From: DATFVA01 sp963743325
GTDB lineage: Bacteria; Bacteroidota; Ignavibacteria; Ignavibacteriales; Ignavibacteriaceae
Reading direction: 5' to 3'
Assembly (NCBI GenBank): GCA_963743325.1
Contig: CAVUOZ010000010.1
Span: forward strand, 682,001-746,000
Length of the DNA stretch: 64,000 nt
Under the pieces are notes generated by a model that ran no database searches, was not told the DNA's origin, and was given only the letters and a program-made list of their open reading frames with translations. Below are positions 7,402-16,661 of this stretch, piece after piece (positions within the stretch are counted from its first letter, which is position 1; every line of letters starts with the position of its first letter). The translations under genes and the position numbers were made by a program.

Positions 7402-9996
7402 TTATTCAACTCTTATCTTTTGTCCCGCAACAATCTTTGTGCTGGAAAGTTTATTAATTCTCTTCAGGTTTTCAACTGAAGTCGAATACATCCTAGCGAT
7501 TGAATAGAGAGTCTCGCCGCGTGTAACTGTATGTATTCCGTTTGAACTTCTGTGAGGAGTTTCCACAACATCATTTACATTAGTATCAGAATATATTTTA
7601 AGAGTTGAACCGGACATTATCTTATTACTTCTTAAATGGTTCCATTTTCTGATACTCGAAGCAGATACACCATACAGTTCGGCAATCTGCCCGATGCTGT
7701 CACCGGGTTTTATTTTATAATAATTAACATTTGCAGAACTTTTTGTTGTGTTATCACCCATCGCAACAACGCTTTCACGTGAATAAATTTTCAGGGTCTG
7801 ACCATAGAAAATTTTGTTCGTATTTAATGAGTTCCATGCCATTATCTGAGAGGATGAAACATTGAATCTCTCAGCAAGTTCACTCATTGTATCTCCTCTT
7901 CTGACCTTATACCGGTATAAACTTGAGCGTGATGAGGTGGAAGTATTATCCGCTACCGAAGTACGGTCTGTATAAATTTTAAGTTTTTGTCCCGCATATA
8001 TTTTATTACCGGATATATTATTCCAGTCACGGATATCGCTGACATAAACACTATATCTTTTGGCTATTGCATACAAATTTTCTCCCCTTCTTATACGATG
8101 ATACACGTAAGAAGAAGATGTATTCCTGGTGGTAGTTGTTTTTGTAATAGATTTTTCTGTGGGGGTCTGGTTATCCAGGCTTGCGTAAAAATCTTTTTTC
8201 TCCTGCGGAACATAAATTACCAGTTTCTGACCTACACTGACTGTTTGTGTGTAAGGTATATTGTTCCAGTTTCTTATATCACTTACTCTTGAATTAAATA
8301 AATCTGCAATTCCAAGCAGACTTTCGCCTTTTTTAACCGTATATGTTACTAATGCTTTGCCGGCAGGAACCACAGACACTGTGGAACCATCCACGCCTGT
8401 TACAGCACTGTCATCCTGTGTAAGATTATCATCACTTTTTTCATTAACTGCAGCTATAACTACTTCTTCTGAGGAAGTATCACTGCTGATATTGTTGTTT
8501 TTTAATAAAGCCGTATAAGGTGAAACATAACCTTCGCCAGTTTCATCTGCTTCTTCTGTGTTTGTATTATAAGCGAAATCTGTGTCTGAAAAGTTTGAAA
8601 CAGGGATTTTCAATGTTACACCGGGATAGAGCTTCGATCTGGCTGAAATATTATTTGCCCCGGCAAGATCCTGCGGACTGATTCCGTATCTTGCGGCAAT
8701 CCGTGATAATGTTTCTCCTCTTCTGACTGTATGAACCATGTAATTTCTTTTGGCATTATCAGGTATATTCTGGAGACTGGCTACCAATGTTGCAGATGTT
8801 CCTTTTGGAATTTTCAAATCATATCCGCCGGGATAATTTCTAGGGGTGCTCATCTGGGTGAGTTCCGGATTCATATCGAGAAGAGTTTCAATATTAGTAT
8901 TACAGTTTTGGGCGATATAATTTAGATCGACTGCTTCATTAACTTTACAGGTTTCGTACTCCAGCGGCTTATCAAATTGTATATTATTAAATCCATATTT
9001 TTCCGGATTCATCGCAATAAGACAAACAGCAATGTACTGGGGCACATAACTTCTCGTCTCCCGCGGTAAATATTGTCTTGCCGACCAGAAATCATTTGCG
9101 CCGGCTCTGCGTACAGCCCTTGTAATTCTTCCTTCCCCGGCATTGTATGCGGCAAGCGCCAGATACCAGTCATTTAATGAAGTGTAAAGATCTTTCAAAT
9201 GTTTGGCCGCTGCTCTTGTTGATTTTTCGGGATCACGTCTTTCATCAAAATAAAATTCAGATTCAAGTCCGTACATTCTTCCAGTTGATTTTATAAACTG
9301 CCATAAACCTACGGCACTTGCCCAGGAACGTGCAACTGGATTAAGTCCGCTTTCAACCATACTAAGATAAACAAGCTGTTTGGGGATTTTTTCTTCTTCA
9401 AAAACTCTGGTCATCATGGGGAAATATCTGCCGGAACGCTGGAGCCATAGTTCCATATGTTTCCGGCCTTTTCCAGTGAAATATTCAACCCATTGTTCCA
9501 CGTAGGAATTTACTTCAAGCGGAATATCGGCGGGTATGATAACCGGGTTTGTATTTTTCTTGTCTTTTAATGAGAACTGCTCGTCAGGCATATTCTTCCC
9601 CATCCATTCTTCCAGTGCAGCAAATGAAACTTCTACCGGTAGTTCAGGCAATCCATCTACGTATTTGCGGTAATCATCGATAATGGATTTTTCGAGCTCG
9701 AGGTAGGCTTCATTTTCTTCAATACCGGGATAATAGCTTAGGTTGTTAATTATCCTTAAAGCAGATTCATAATTGGAAACAGTTTCAGAAGTACTGTTAA
9801 TATCTTGCTTTGCAAGTGCGGAAATATAATACTGTCTTGCCTGTTCCATCATTTCCGAGACGATTCCCCCCTGCTGTACATCTTTTTTATTGTACGAGGA
9901 ATTATCATCTCTTGTTATTTCTTTATTTCCTCCGCAGGAACTAAACAACAGAGCAAATAAAGAAATAGCAATGAATGGTAGGATTTTTTGCTTCAT
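7402..9996 (-). CDS. mltD: Lytic murein transglycosylase with six LysM repeats (MltD-like lipoprotein)
   Basis: Cleaves peptidoglycan glycan strands with formation of 1,6-anhydro ends, from the cell envelope. The 864-residue protein has a lipoprotein signal with Cys21 ('FALLFSSCGG') and then a helical region. The SLT domain at about 200-330 has catalytic Glu215 in 'SMVESGLNPVARS' and the motifs 'AVGLWQFI' and 'LAAYNAGEGR'. The C-terminal half carries six LysM repeats ('HTVRRGETLSRIAARYG' and similar) separated by Ser/Thr-rich linkers. The E. coli enzyme has fewer LysM copies, so the wall-binding tail here is long. The ATG at 9996 follows a GGAG sequence. The gene is probably monocistronic. 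Confidence 0.93.
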   Translation of the reverse strand: MKQKILPFIAISLFALLFSSCGGNKEITRDDNSSYNKKDVQQGGIVSEMMEQARQYYISALAKQDINSTSETVSNYESALRIINNLSYYPGIEENEAYLELEKSIIDDYRKYVDGLPELPVEVSFAALEEWMGKNMPDEQFSLKDKKNTNPVIIPADIPLEVNSYVEQWVEYFTGKGRKHMELWLQRSGRYFPMMTRVFEEEKIPKQLVYLSMVESGLNPVARSWASAVGLWQFIKSTGRMYGLESEFYFDERRDPEKSTRAAAKHLKDLYTSLNDWYLALAAYNAGEGRITRAVRRAGANDFWSARQYLPRETRSYVPQYIAVCLIAMNPEKYGFNNIQFDKPLEYETCKVNEAVDLNYIAQNCNTNIETLLDMNPELTQMSTPRNYPGGYDLKIPKGTSATLVASLQNIPDNAKRNYMVHTVRRGETLSRIAARYGISPQDLAGANNISARSKLYPGVTLKIPVSNFSDTDFAYNTNTEEADETGEGYVSPYTALLKNNNISSDTSSEEVVIAAVNEKSDDNLTQDDSAVTGVDGSTVSVVPAGKALVTYTVKKGESLLGIADLFNSRVSDIRNWNNIPYTQTVSVGQKLVIYVPQEKKDFYASLDNQTPTEKSITKTTTTRNTSSSYVYHRIRRGENLYAIAKRYSVYVSDIRDWNNISGNKIYAGQKLKIYTDRTSVADNTSTSSRSSLYRYKVRRGDTMSELAERFNVSSSQIMAWNSLNTNKIFYGQTLKIYSRESVVAMGDNTTKSSANVNYYKIKPGDSIGQIAELYGVSASSIRKWNHLRSNKIMSGSTLKIYSDTNVNDVVETPHRSSNGIHTVTRGETLYSIARMYSTSVENLKRINKLSSTKIVAGQKIRVE

Positions 9997-10114
9997 GCAC
10001 CACTCCGTAATTTATTTGATGAGTAATATAAGTTTAGAAACATCTTTTATCAAGTAAAAAGTTAGACAAACTGTATAATTTCATTTATTATAAGCACTTA
10101 AAACATATAAATCC

Positions 10115-11659
10115 TTATAAAGGAATATTTCCGTGTTTCTTTTTAGGATTTTTATCCACTTTAGTCTTCAATAAATCAAAAGCATTTATCAGTCTGATTT
10201 TTGTATCTCCCGGTCTGATAATATCATCCAGATAACCGCGTTCAGCAGCTTTATACGGATTTGCAAATTTGTCAATATATTCAGCCAGTTTTTTTTCGCC
10301 TTCGGCTTCCGGATTACCGGCGGAAGAAATTTCCTTCTTAAATATGATTTCAACAGCACCTTTAGGACCCATTACAGCAATTTCAGCGGACGGCCAGGCA
10401 AAATTAAAATCACCGCGGATATGTTTGGAATTCATAACGTCGTATGCACCGCCGTAGGCTTTCCGTGTTATTACTGTGACTTTAGGAACTGTAGCCTCGC
10501 AGAATGCATATAATAACTTCGCTCCATGCCTTATAATTCCGTTCCACTCCTGCTCTGTTCCGGGCAAAAAACCAGGTACATCTTCCAGAACCAGAAGAGG
10601 AATGTTGAATGCATCGCAAAAACGGACAAACCTCGCACCTTTAACCGAACAATTTATATCTAGTACTCCCGCAAGAACTGAAGGCTGATTTGCGACAATT
10701 CCAACAGACATTCCCCCGAGCCGCGCAAATCCCACAATTATATTTTCTGCATAGGATGAGTGAACTTCAAAAAAGTCACCATCATCTACCAATAATTTAA
10801 TGACTTCCTTCATATCATACGGCTTATTTGGATTATCCGGTATAATATTATCCAGCTCTTTTATCGGAATTAAACGTGATCTGTCAAATTCTTTTTCAGG
10901 TGTTCTGTCCAGATAATTCAATGGTAGAAAACTCATTAGTTTACGCACGTCTAACAGAGTTTCAATCTCATTATCATTTGTAAAATGAGCTACGCCTGAT
11001 TTAGAAGCATGGGTATCTGCACCTCCCAGATCTTCAAAGCTAACATCTTCATGTGTTACAGTTTTTACAACATTTGGTCCCGTTACAAACATATAGCTGG
11101 TATTCTTCACCATAAAGACAAAATCGGTAATTGCCGGAGAATAGACAGCTCCTCCTGCACAGGGTCCAAGTATAACTGATATCTGAGGCACAACACCGGA
11201 AGCTAGCGTATTAAGTAAAAAGATGTCTGCATAACCGCCAAGACTTACAACGCCTTCCTGTATCCTTGCCCCGCCAGAATCGTTTAACCCTATTAGAGGG
11301 ATACCAACTTTCATTGCAAGTTTCAGCATCTTCACTATTTTTTCGGCATGGGCTTCTGAAAGTGAACCGCCGAATACAGTAAAATCCTGACTGAATAAAG
11401 TAACAGGCCTGCCGTCTATCCTTGCAGTCCCCGTTACTACGCCGTCACCGGGATAATGCTGTTTATCAAGACCAAAATCTGTTGCACGATGTTTTACAAA
11501 AATATCAACTTCTTCAAAACTTCCTTCGTCAACAAGAAGTTCTATTCTTTCGCGGGCTGTAAGTTTTCCTTTTTTATGCTGGCTTTCAATACGATCGGTG
11601 CCGCCGCCAAGTTTTGCTTTTTCTTTATTTTTCAGCAGAAGGTCTATTTTTCCCTGCAT
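10115..11659 (-). CDS. Acyl-CoA carboxylase carboxyltransferase subunit (PccB/MmdA-like)
   Basis: Carboxyltransferase that moves CO2 between biotin and propionyl-CoA/methylmalonyl-CoA. Its 514 residues are the usual length for PccB or for the MmdA alpha subunit of sodium-pumping methylmalonyl-CoA decarboxylase. Visible features are 'KLTARERIELLVDEGSFEE' at the N-terminus, the oxyanion segments 'GPCAGGAVYSPA' and 'RKAYGGAYDVM', and 'FPSTEQ'-type variation as 'FLPGTEQEWNGIIRHGAKLL'. Sequence alone does not separate the carboxylase from the decarboxylase form, and no biotin carboxylase, biotin carrier or membrane subunit lies nearby. A B12-binding mutase subunit at 53.5 kb could act in the same propionate/methylmalonate route. 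Confidence 0.9.
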   Translation of the reverse strand: MQGKIDLLLKNKEKAKLGGGTDRIESQHKKGKLTARERIELLVDEGSFEEVDIFVKHRATDFGLDKQHYPGDGVVTGTARIDGRPVTLFSQDFTVFGGSLSEAHAEKIVKMLKLAMKVGIPLIGLNDSGGARIQEGVVSLGGYADIFLLNTLASGVVPQISVILGPCAGGAVYSPAITDFVFMVKNTSYMFVTGPNVVKTVTHEDVSFEDLGGADTHASKSGVAHFTNDNEIETLLDVRKLMSFLPLNYLDRTPEKEFDRSRLIPIKELDNIIPDNPNKPYDMKEVIKLLVDDGDFFEVHSSYAENIIVGFARLGGMSVGIVANQPSVLAGVLDINCSVKGARFVRFCDAFNIPLLVLEDVPGFLPGTEQEWNGIIRHGAKLLYAFCEATVPKVTVITRKAYGGAYDVMNSKHIRGDFNFAWPSAEIAVMGPKGAVEIIFKKEISSAGNPEAEGEKKLAEYIDKFANPYKAAERGYLDDIIRPGDTKIRLINAFDLLKTKVDKNPKKKHGNIPL

Positions 11660-11714
11660 TTAACTCCACAAAAAAGATAATATAAAGACTATTTTAATTA
11701 TTTATCTGCTTTGA

Positions 11715-12512
11715 TTAAATGGAAAAATTCATGGTTCCCAGCTGGTTTTTTTTATTGTAAGCTTCTTCGATAAGCCTGCGGTATTTAATGAATTTTTGAT
11801 CTTTATAATTCTGTATAAATTCTCCGGAAATCTCAAATTCATTGTAAATCGTTGCAGGATTCTTATTCATCAGGAAAACTCTTCCCGATAACCTTAAAGC
11901 TTCTATAACATTGGTTGTAGCAAGAAGGAAGTATGAATCAACTTTTTTAGAGATTTCATGAATTAAACTGTAAATTTCCTCCCTGGTAGCAGCATCCATT
12001 TTTTTGAAACAATCATCAAGTAAAAGAACAACAGGATTTAGCATTAATGCCCTGGCCAGACATATTCTAAATCTGAAACCAGAGCTGCTGTTATGAGGAT
12101 AATGATTTTCATAACCGGATAATCCGACTAAATTAATTAAATCGTTTATCTCGTAACTCCCAGCGTTTTTTCCACAAGTTTCGAGCCCGCATGCTAACTC
12201 TATATTTTTACGTACATTTAACCATGGCAAAGAGGCAGATTTCTCCGGAATTAAAACTATTTTACCTTCAGCTTGTAAATATTTCTCTCCTTTAAGAATT
12301 ACCTCCCCGGAGGTAGCTTTTTCAACCCCTGAAATTATTTTGAAGAGAGTGGATTTGCCGCTTCCGAATGACGCAAGAATTGACGTAATTTTTGAACAAT
12401 TTGCATCGATTATTAAGGATATATTCCCAATTACTATTTCCTTTGTACCATAAACACTTGAAAAAATTTTCTTAATTCCTGATAATTCCAGAATATTCCC
12501 GGTATCACTCAT
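11715..12512 (-). CDS. Degenerate ABC transporter ATPase, nitrate/sulfonate/taurine type
   Basis: A 265-residue ATP-binding subunit resembling SsuB/TauB, overlapping its permease gene by 4 bp. Several ATPase motifs are altered. Walker A reads 'ASFGSGKST', lacking the first Gly. The signature reads 'SSGFRFR' instead of LSGGxxQR. Walker B ends 'LLLDDCF', with Asp in place of the catalytic Glu. The H-loop reads 'ATTNVIEAL', with Thr in place of His. The Walker A lysine and the first Walker B Asp remain, so nucleotide may still bind, but hydrolysis should be weak. No substrate-binding protein gene is present. The carboxyltransferase gene follows after 55 bp. Confidence 0.82.
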   Translation of the reverse strand: MSDTGNILELSGIKKIFSSVYGTKEIVIGNISLIIDANCSKITSILASFGSGKSTLFKIISGVEKATSGEVILKGEKYLQAEGKIVLIPEKSASLPWLNVRKNIELACGLETCGKNAGSYEINDLINLVGLSGYENHYPHNSSSGFRFRICLARALMLNPVVLLLDDCFKKMDAATREEIYSLIHEISKKVDSYFLLATTNVIEALRLSGRVFLMNKNPATIYNEFEISGEFIQNYKDQKFIKYRRLIEEAYNKKNQLGTMNFSI

Positions 12513-13273
12513 TCTTCACTCCAGAAGATAAACTTGTTGTCAATATACTGCAGAAACAGATGTCCGGCTAAAATACTGACTGAAACAGTAAACATTATAA
12601 GGCACAATGCTGACAGATCGTGGTAGATTAGAGTCTGATGAACTACGGAACCAAGACCGTATCCTTTTAAAATAAATTCGAATATCAGAATTAATCCCCA
12701 GAGACGCAGATGAGACCGGGGAAGATTACCAAAAACTTCAGGCTTTACTTCATTCCATAATATATTTTTGCTGATAAAATTATCATCTGCTCCCAAAGAT
12801 TTAAAAGAAACTGTGTAACTTTCATTAAAAACCGATGATTTCGATTTAATCTCAATCACCCACCATATAGTTGAGATAATAAATGAAAAAATGTATTCTG
12901 TTATGAAGGAATGAGGATACCAGAATATGAATAAAATACCTAACAGGACTGCCGGAAAGACAACTGATAATTGTTGTATAAAATTGATGAAAATTATAAA
13001 TGATCCTGATTTTTTAAAAATTGACTGCCGGAACAAAGAGATGAATAAATACGCCAGTAGTCCTGGAAGATAAACTGCCGAAATTGTTGTAAAAAAATTA
13101 GCAATCAGATGATAATCTTCAAATAATGCAGGGATAGACAGAAAAACTATTCCGGGTTTTGGGAGGAAATTATTCACTGGAAGGATAAATTCAAATAAAA
13201 TAATCCACAGAATAAAAAGTATGAATAAAATGTAGAAGAAAGGCTTCCTCAAAAATCCGGCTTTTTTTGCCAT
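12509..13273 (-). CDS. ABC transporter permease, nitrate/sulfonate/taurine type
   Basis: Inner-membrane permease of 254 residues with about six hydrophobic segments, similar in layout to SsuC/TauC. The EAA-like coupling region is recognisable near residue 150 ('SLGADDNFISKNILWNEV', then 'FGNLPRSHLRLWGLILIFEF'). In typical members the loop contains a conserved Gly and Ala-rich stretch that is only partly kept here. It is the first gene of a two-gene unit with the degenerate ATPase. The substrate is unknown, and the absence of a periplasmic binding protein is unusual for this family. The start is an ATG at 13273. Confidence 0.78.
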   Translation of the reverse strand: MAKKAGFLRKPFFYILFILFILWIILFEFILPVNNFLPKPGIVFLSIPALFEDYHLIANFFTTISAVYLPGLLAYLFISLFRQSIFKKSGSFIIFINFIQQLSVVFPAVLLGILFIFWYPHSFITEYIFSFIISTIWWVIEIKSKSSVFNESYTVSFKSLGADDNFISKNILWNEVKPEVFGNLPRSHLRLWGLILIFEFILKGYGLGSVVHQTLIYHDLSALCLIMFTVSVSILAGHLFLQYIDNKFIFWSEE

Positions 13274-13486
13274 AAATGATAATTCTGTTTTTTCTTCAGA
13301 AATAAAAAAATAAGGAATAATAAAGTTAAAGGAAAGTATTATCTGATTCTTAGAGTTTTCAATCCAATCCGGCTTTATCTTTTTCTTTTTTTACCTTAAT
13401 GGAATTCAATGAAACGAAACTGGCAGTGAAAATCGCACAGTCGGCAATTTAGCTGATTGAATTTTTATAACCTGCGTTATCTGATT

Positions 13487-13906
13487 TTAAAATATTGCCT
13501 TGATTTTTTCTTTTAAATCGTCATCGGTTAAAATATATTCAAGAATTTTTGGAGGATTTACTCCATCGGTAAGTATTGTTCCAAAATCAACGGAGTCGCG
13601 GTAAACTGTAATGTATTTAAGTGAATCATACCGGATCTCAAAATTTCTGTCCGATATTTACTCGGTTTTTATTTGATTCAGGCTAATGTAGGGAACAACA
13701 AGACTGGTGTAATAATAAAAGTCGTCTATTGCACCAGCCTAATCCTCACTGAATGTATCCATTTCAGTTTCTGAAAAACCAAAGAAGTAAACCTCTTTTC
13801 CTTTAACTTTATACTCATTCTGGTTTTGAGGCAGAACATTAAATGAGATCAAAACCGCCAGAATGCAGCTAAGAAATATTAATTTTACTGTATTCAGGAG
13901 ATTCAT
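13487..13906 (-). pseudogene. Decayed small secreted-protein gene with two in-frame stops
   Basis: Reading one frame from an ATG at 13906 gives a signal peptide ('MNLLNTVKLIFLSC', then a hydrophobic run ending 'FNVLPQ') and a hydrophilic body of plausible composition down to a TAA at 13487-13489. The frame is interrupted by TAG at 13739-13741 (codon 56) and TAA at 13658-13660 (codon 83). Protein-like sequence continues after each stop, for example 'RNFEIRYDSLKYITVYRDS' and 'GTILTDGVNPPKILEYIL'. No frameshift is needed to join the three parts. The full product would be about 137 residues plus the two stop positions. I do not recognise the family. Simple point-mutation decay is the likely explanation. 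Confidence 0.6.
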
Positions 13907-13944
13907 TTTTATGTATTTTTTGAATTAGTTCTTTTAAACCACTT

Positions 13945-14052
13945 TTATTTCGGTTCATAGACCCTCGCGCCTGCAGCAATAGAAACCGGAAATTCCGCCA
14001 GTCTTAAAGCAAGACTGATCATTCTCTCTCCGGTTTTGGTAAAATTTATCAC
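13945..14052 (-). pseudogene. Short open stretch, possible gene remnant
   Basis: A 35-codon frame from a GTG at 14052 to a TAA at 13945 encodes an Ala/Leu-rich segment ('MISLALRLAEFPVSIAAGA'). The composition looks protein-like, but there is no clear ribosome-binding site or homologue I recognise. It lies between the cysteine synthase gene and a pseudogene, in a stretch that appears to be decaying. It could be the surviving C-terminus of a lost gene, a real microprotein, or chance. Confidence 0.25.
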
Positions 14053-14084
14053 ACAAATTTTTTAAAATACAAAAAACTTATTGT

Positions 14085-15017
14085 CTATCTCCTGAACACA
14101 TCTGTGCTGAGATATTTTAAACCGGAATCTACCATTAATGTAACAATTTTTGCACCCGGACCCAGGCGTTCTGCCAGCCGGATAGCTGCAATTACATTAG
14201 CACCTGAAGATGTTCCTGCAAACAGTCCTTCCTCCCTCGCCAGACGCCTTGCCATCGCTTTTGCATCTTCTGTTTTAACAGAGATAATTTCATCAACGAG
14301 ATCCGGATCCCACAGCGGGGGGATATACCCGATTCCCACACCTTCAATTTTATGAGGTCCGGGCTGACCACCCGATAAAACGGGCGACTCGGCTGGCTCA
14401 ACGGCTATCACTTTAATTTCACGGCTGCGGTTCTTTAATATCTCTGCTACGCCTCTCAATGAGGCGGAAGTACCAACACATTGAACAAATGCATCAATTT
14501 TCCCATTCATCCCGGTAAGGATTTCCTCTGCCAGTGGATAATAACCTGAAATGCTGTCAATGTTATTAAGCTGGTTTGTCCAGTAAGTGTGTGGTCTTTT
14601 ACTGAATTCCCTCGCAGCTTCAATCATATCAAGTATTAATTTTTTAGTAGTAAGTCCTCCCTCAGATGGAATCAGTATGAGTTCAGCACCAAAAGCTTCC
14701 ATCTGGTTGAGTTTATCCCTGCTAAATGCATCTGAAGTGATAATCTGAAGACGGTATCCTCTGGCAGAACAAACCAGGGCGAGAGATATACCTGTGCTGC
14801 CTCCTGTGTACTCGACAATTACATCACCTGGATTTAATCTCCCATCCTGTTCAGCACTATTAATCATAGCCAGTGCAGCACGGTCTTTCATACTGCCGGT
14901 CGGATTTTCCCATTCCAGTTTAACATAAACTTCGGCATACCCAGGGGAAACCAATTTTTGTAATTGTATCAAAGACGTATTTCCAATAGCCTGCAGAATA
15001 CTTTTAACGTTGCTCAT
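14085..15017 (-). CDS. Cysteine synthase-family PLP enzyme
   Basis: Fold-type II PLP enzyme of 310 residues, the normal length for CysK/CysM, which make cysteine from O-acetylserine and sulfide or thiosulfate. The PLP lysine is in 'ENPTGSMKDRAA' near residue 43, the substrate loop is 'YTGGSTGISLA', the phosphate-cradle motif is 'QCVGTSASLRGV', and 'EGVGIGYIPP' and 'LFAGTSSGAN' follow. The typical 'PTGSxKDR' variant is also found in cystathionine beta-synthase-like and other beta-replacement enzymes, so the exact substrate is not certain. The ATG at 15017 has an upstream TAACTTTG promoter element. No other cysteine-pathway gene is adjacent. Confidence 0.88.
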   Translation of the reverse strand: MSNVKSILQAIGNTSLIQLQKLVSPGYAEVYVKLEWENPTGSMKDRAALAMINSAEQDGRLNPGDVIVEYTGGSTGISLALVCSARGYRLQIITSDAFSRDKLNQMEAFGAELILIPSEGGLTTKKLILDMIEAAREFSKRPHTYWTNQLNNIDSISGYYPLAEEILTGMNGKIDAFVQCVGTSASLRGVAEILKNRSREIKVIAVEPAESPVLSGGQPGPHKIEGVGIGYIPPLWDPDLVDEIISVKTEDAKAMARRLAREEGLFAGTSSGANVIAAIRLAERLGPGAKIVTLMVDSGLKYLSTDVFRR

Positions 15018-15045
15018 CTTTCACTCATTCATCAATTTGAAAAGT

Positions 15046-15074
15046 CAAAGTTAAAATATTGTATTAAAACTAAA
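15046..15074 (-). promoter_or_regulatory. Possible promoter for the cysteine synthase homologue
   Basis: On the minus strand TAACTTTG (15053-15046) matches the Bacteroidota -7 box TAnnTTTG. A TTTA lies 17 bases upstream (15074-15071), two bases short of the ideal 19. It lies about 30 bases before the start codon. Confidence 0.4.
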
Positions 15075-15135
15075 GATTTCTAATTAAAAAAATTGATTTT
15101 CATAATTAAAGTATCAGGTAGTGTCCTAATTTAAA

Positions 15136-15345
15136 TTAATCTTCATCCAGCAAATCATCCACAAGATTATAATCCCTGCTCATCTTTTTTAATATTATAA
15201 ATTCTTTTAATTTTATAGAATACTCTATTTCCTGTAGTGCTTCCTCTTCAGAACTATGCCCTTTTAATGGTTTACCATAACCATCTTTTGCAAGAACCAG
15301 TGCCCCGCTGTCATCAACTTCAAATAATTGGTATGTAATAATCAT
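15136..15345 (-). CDS. Hypothetical 69-residue acidic protein
   Basis: Small soluble protein with no recognised family. The start is supported by a strong AAAAAGGAGA Shine-Dalgarno sequence just upstream of the ATG at 15345. The N-terminal half ('YQLFEVDDSGALVLAKDGYG') suggests short beta strands. The middle ('SEEEALQEIEYSIKLKEF') looks helical, and the C-terminus is a run of Asp/Glu. It is one of four small genes on this strand between the cysteine synthase and mutS genes. The combination of a good ribosome-binding site and biased composition argues that it is real. Confidence 0.65.
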   Translation of the reverse strand: MIITYQLFEVDDSGALVLAKDGYGKPLKGHSSEEEALQEIEYSIKLKEFIILKKMSRDYNLVDDLLDED

Positions 15346-15485
15346 TTTATCTCCTTTTTATTAATAAGAAAAATTTATTGTTAATATCTGGTAATAATAT
15401 TTAAGCACATTTGTCAATTTTACCAGGCAGCATCAGACTCTTATGTCAAAACTGGAATTACATCCGACATAATATCGGCTTGTAT

Positions 15486-15737
15486 TTAGTTGTTGGCATT
15501 ACCCCTTTTCCTGTTAACCAGATGAAATGAGATTATCAATCCTGCTGTAACTAAAACAATATACACCAGGATAAAACACCAGTCGGATGGACCGGAATGC
15601 CCTATTGATTCGACTCCGGCTACCGATTCTAACAGGGACCAGAGCGGAGTTAGCAAAATTGTAATGAAAAAACTTACCGGTAAAGCTATAAATGATGATG
15701 CTAAGAGAGTGAGAATTATAAAAAACCGTTTTTTCAT
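15486..15737 (-). CDS. Hypothetical small membrane protein, two helices
   Basis: An 83-residue protein with a basic N-terminus (MKKR) and two hydrophobic stretches, residues about 5-35 and 52-72, ending in a short basic tail (VNRKRGNANN). This predicts a small inner-membrane protein with two transmembrane segments and a loop containing 'SVAGVESIGHSGPSDW'. The ATG at 15737 follows shortly after the DinB-like gene. No family is recognised. Confidence 0.55.
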   Translation of the reverse strand: MKKRFFIILTLLASSFIALPVSFFITILLTPLWSLLESVAGVESIGHSGPSDWCFILVYIVLVTAGLIISFHLVNRKRGNANN

Positions 15738-15767
15738 ATTAACTAATTATCAGCAATGTCTGCAAAT

Positions 15768-16259
15768 TTAGTCTGCTGTAATTTTTTTCCTTTGTTGAGC
15801 TATTAAATTATTTAACTGAAACTCATGCCGTATAGGATGCATTACCGCGTGTTCAAGCATCGCATCAATACAGTAATCAACACCCCACCGGGAAGTATAG
15901 GTGGGTGAATGAAATTTCTCTTCTTCTATATCAGCTAAAGGTGTCTTCCATTTCTCAAGTAAATTTGACAAAAATTCGGCACATTTCATCTCGACGGAAT
16001 CCGGTTCAGGAGCCTGCTCTATTTCAGGGTCAGGGAGATTCAGTTTATCGCACATCCATGTCATATATCCGCGTGCTGCTCTGAGAATGTGTCTGAGCAA
16101 TGTCTCCAGGGATTGATAATCCTCATCATCAGTTACAGGTAATTTTATGTTAAGTTTTTTTGCCTCACGCCAGGTCTGAATGCACAAACGAAGGTATTTA
16201 TCGTGTAATAAAACCAATGAACGTGCGCCGTTGTATTTATATTTTTTTAGTTCTTCCAA
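15768..16259 (-). CDS. DinB-like superfamily protein
   Basis: A 163-residue mostly helical protein resembling the DinB/YfiT metal-binding four-helix bundle. The putative metal ligands are histidines at 'LLRHILRAARGYM' near residue 76 and 'MLEHAVMHPIRHEF' near residue 140, spaced as in the family. Members include thiol-dependent S-transferases and hydrolases, but the reaction here is not predictable. The start is a TTG at 16259, with AGGAG about 10 bases upstream. It lies 63 bp downstream of a cupin gene on the same strand. Confidence 0.7.
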   Translation of the reverse strand: MEELKKYKYNGARSLVLLHDKYLRLCIQTWREAKKLNIKLPVTDDEDYQSLETLLRHILRAARGYMTWMCDKLNLPDPEIEQAPEPDSVEMKCAEFLSNLLEKWKTPLADIEEEKFHSPTYTSRWGVDYCIDAMLEHAVMHPIRHEFQLNNLIAQQRKKITAD

Positions 16260-16322
16260 ATATCACTACTCCTTTTAATAATATTATAATTTAGCATATA
16301 ACAGATTTATTTTAAAATCAGC

Positions 16323-16661
16323 CTAGCTTAAAAAATCGCCATCAATTATTAATAGTTTAACGCCATTCTTCGAAACAGAACGATGAGAACTTAAATTATC
16401 TGAAACAATGTACATCATTCCCCTGTTTAATGAAAATGATTCACCATTTTCAAGTTCACTCATGAAATCTCCTTCCAGGCAGTGAACAATATGTCCTTTT
16501 TTACACCAATGGTCTGCCATGTAACCCCTGGAATATTCCACAATCCTGATCCGGAGTCCATCAATCTGAAGTGTTTTCCAGAATGATGTGCCTGTTTCAC
16601 CTTTGTGTTCTTCAAGCGGTATATTATTCCAATTAATTGTTTGATAATTTATTTTTGACAT
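16323..16661 (-). CDS. Small cupin-fold protein (DHCW-motif type)
   Basis: A 112-residue single-domain beta-barrel protein. The central segment 'MADHWCKKGHIVHCLEG' carries the Asp-His-Trp-Cys and following His residues that typify the small 'DHCW motif' cupins, and the second half ('LNRGMMYIVSD', 'HRSVSKNGVKLLIIDG') fits the second cupin motif. Function within the family is not established; metal binding through the histidines is likely. The start is an ATG at 16661. Confidence 0.72.
   Translation of the reverse strand: MSKINYQTINWNNIPLEEHKGETGTSFWKTLQIDGLRIRIVEYSRGYMADHWCKKGHIVHCLEGDFMSELENGESFSLNRGMMYIVSDNLSSHRSVSKNGVKLLIIDGDFLS

Noticed and set aside
13658..13741. Selenocysteine, pyrrolysine or other stop-codon recoding in the decayed secreted-protein gene
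   Set aside because: One stop is TAG and the other TAA, no recoding stem is apparent and no recoding machinery gene is in the window.
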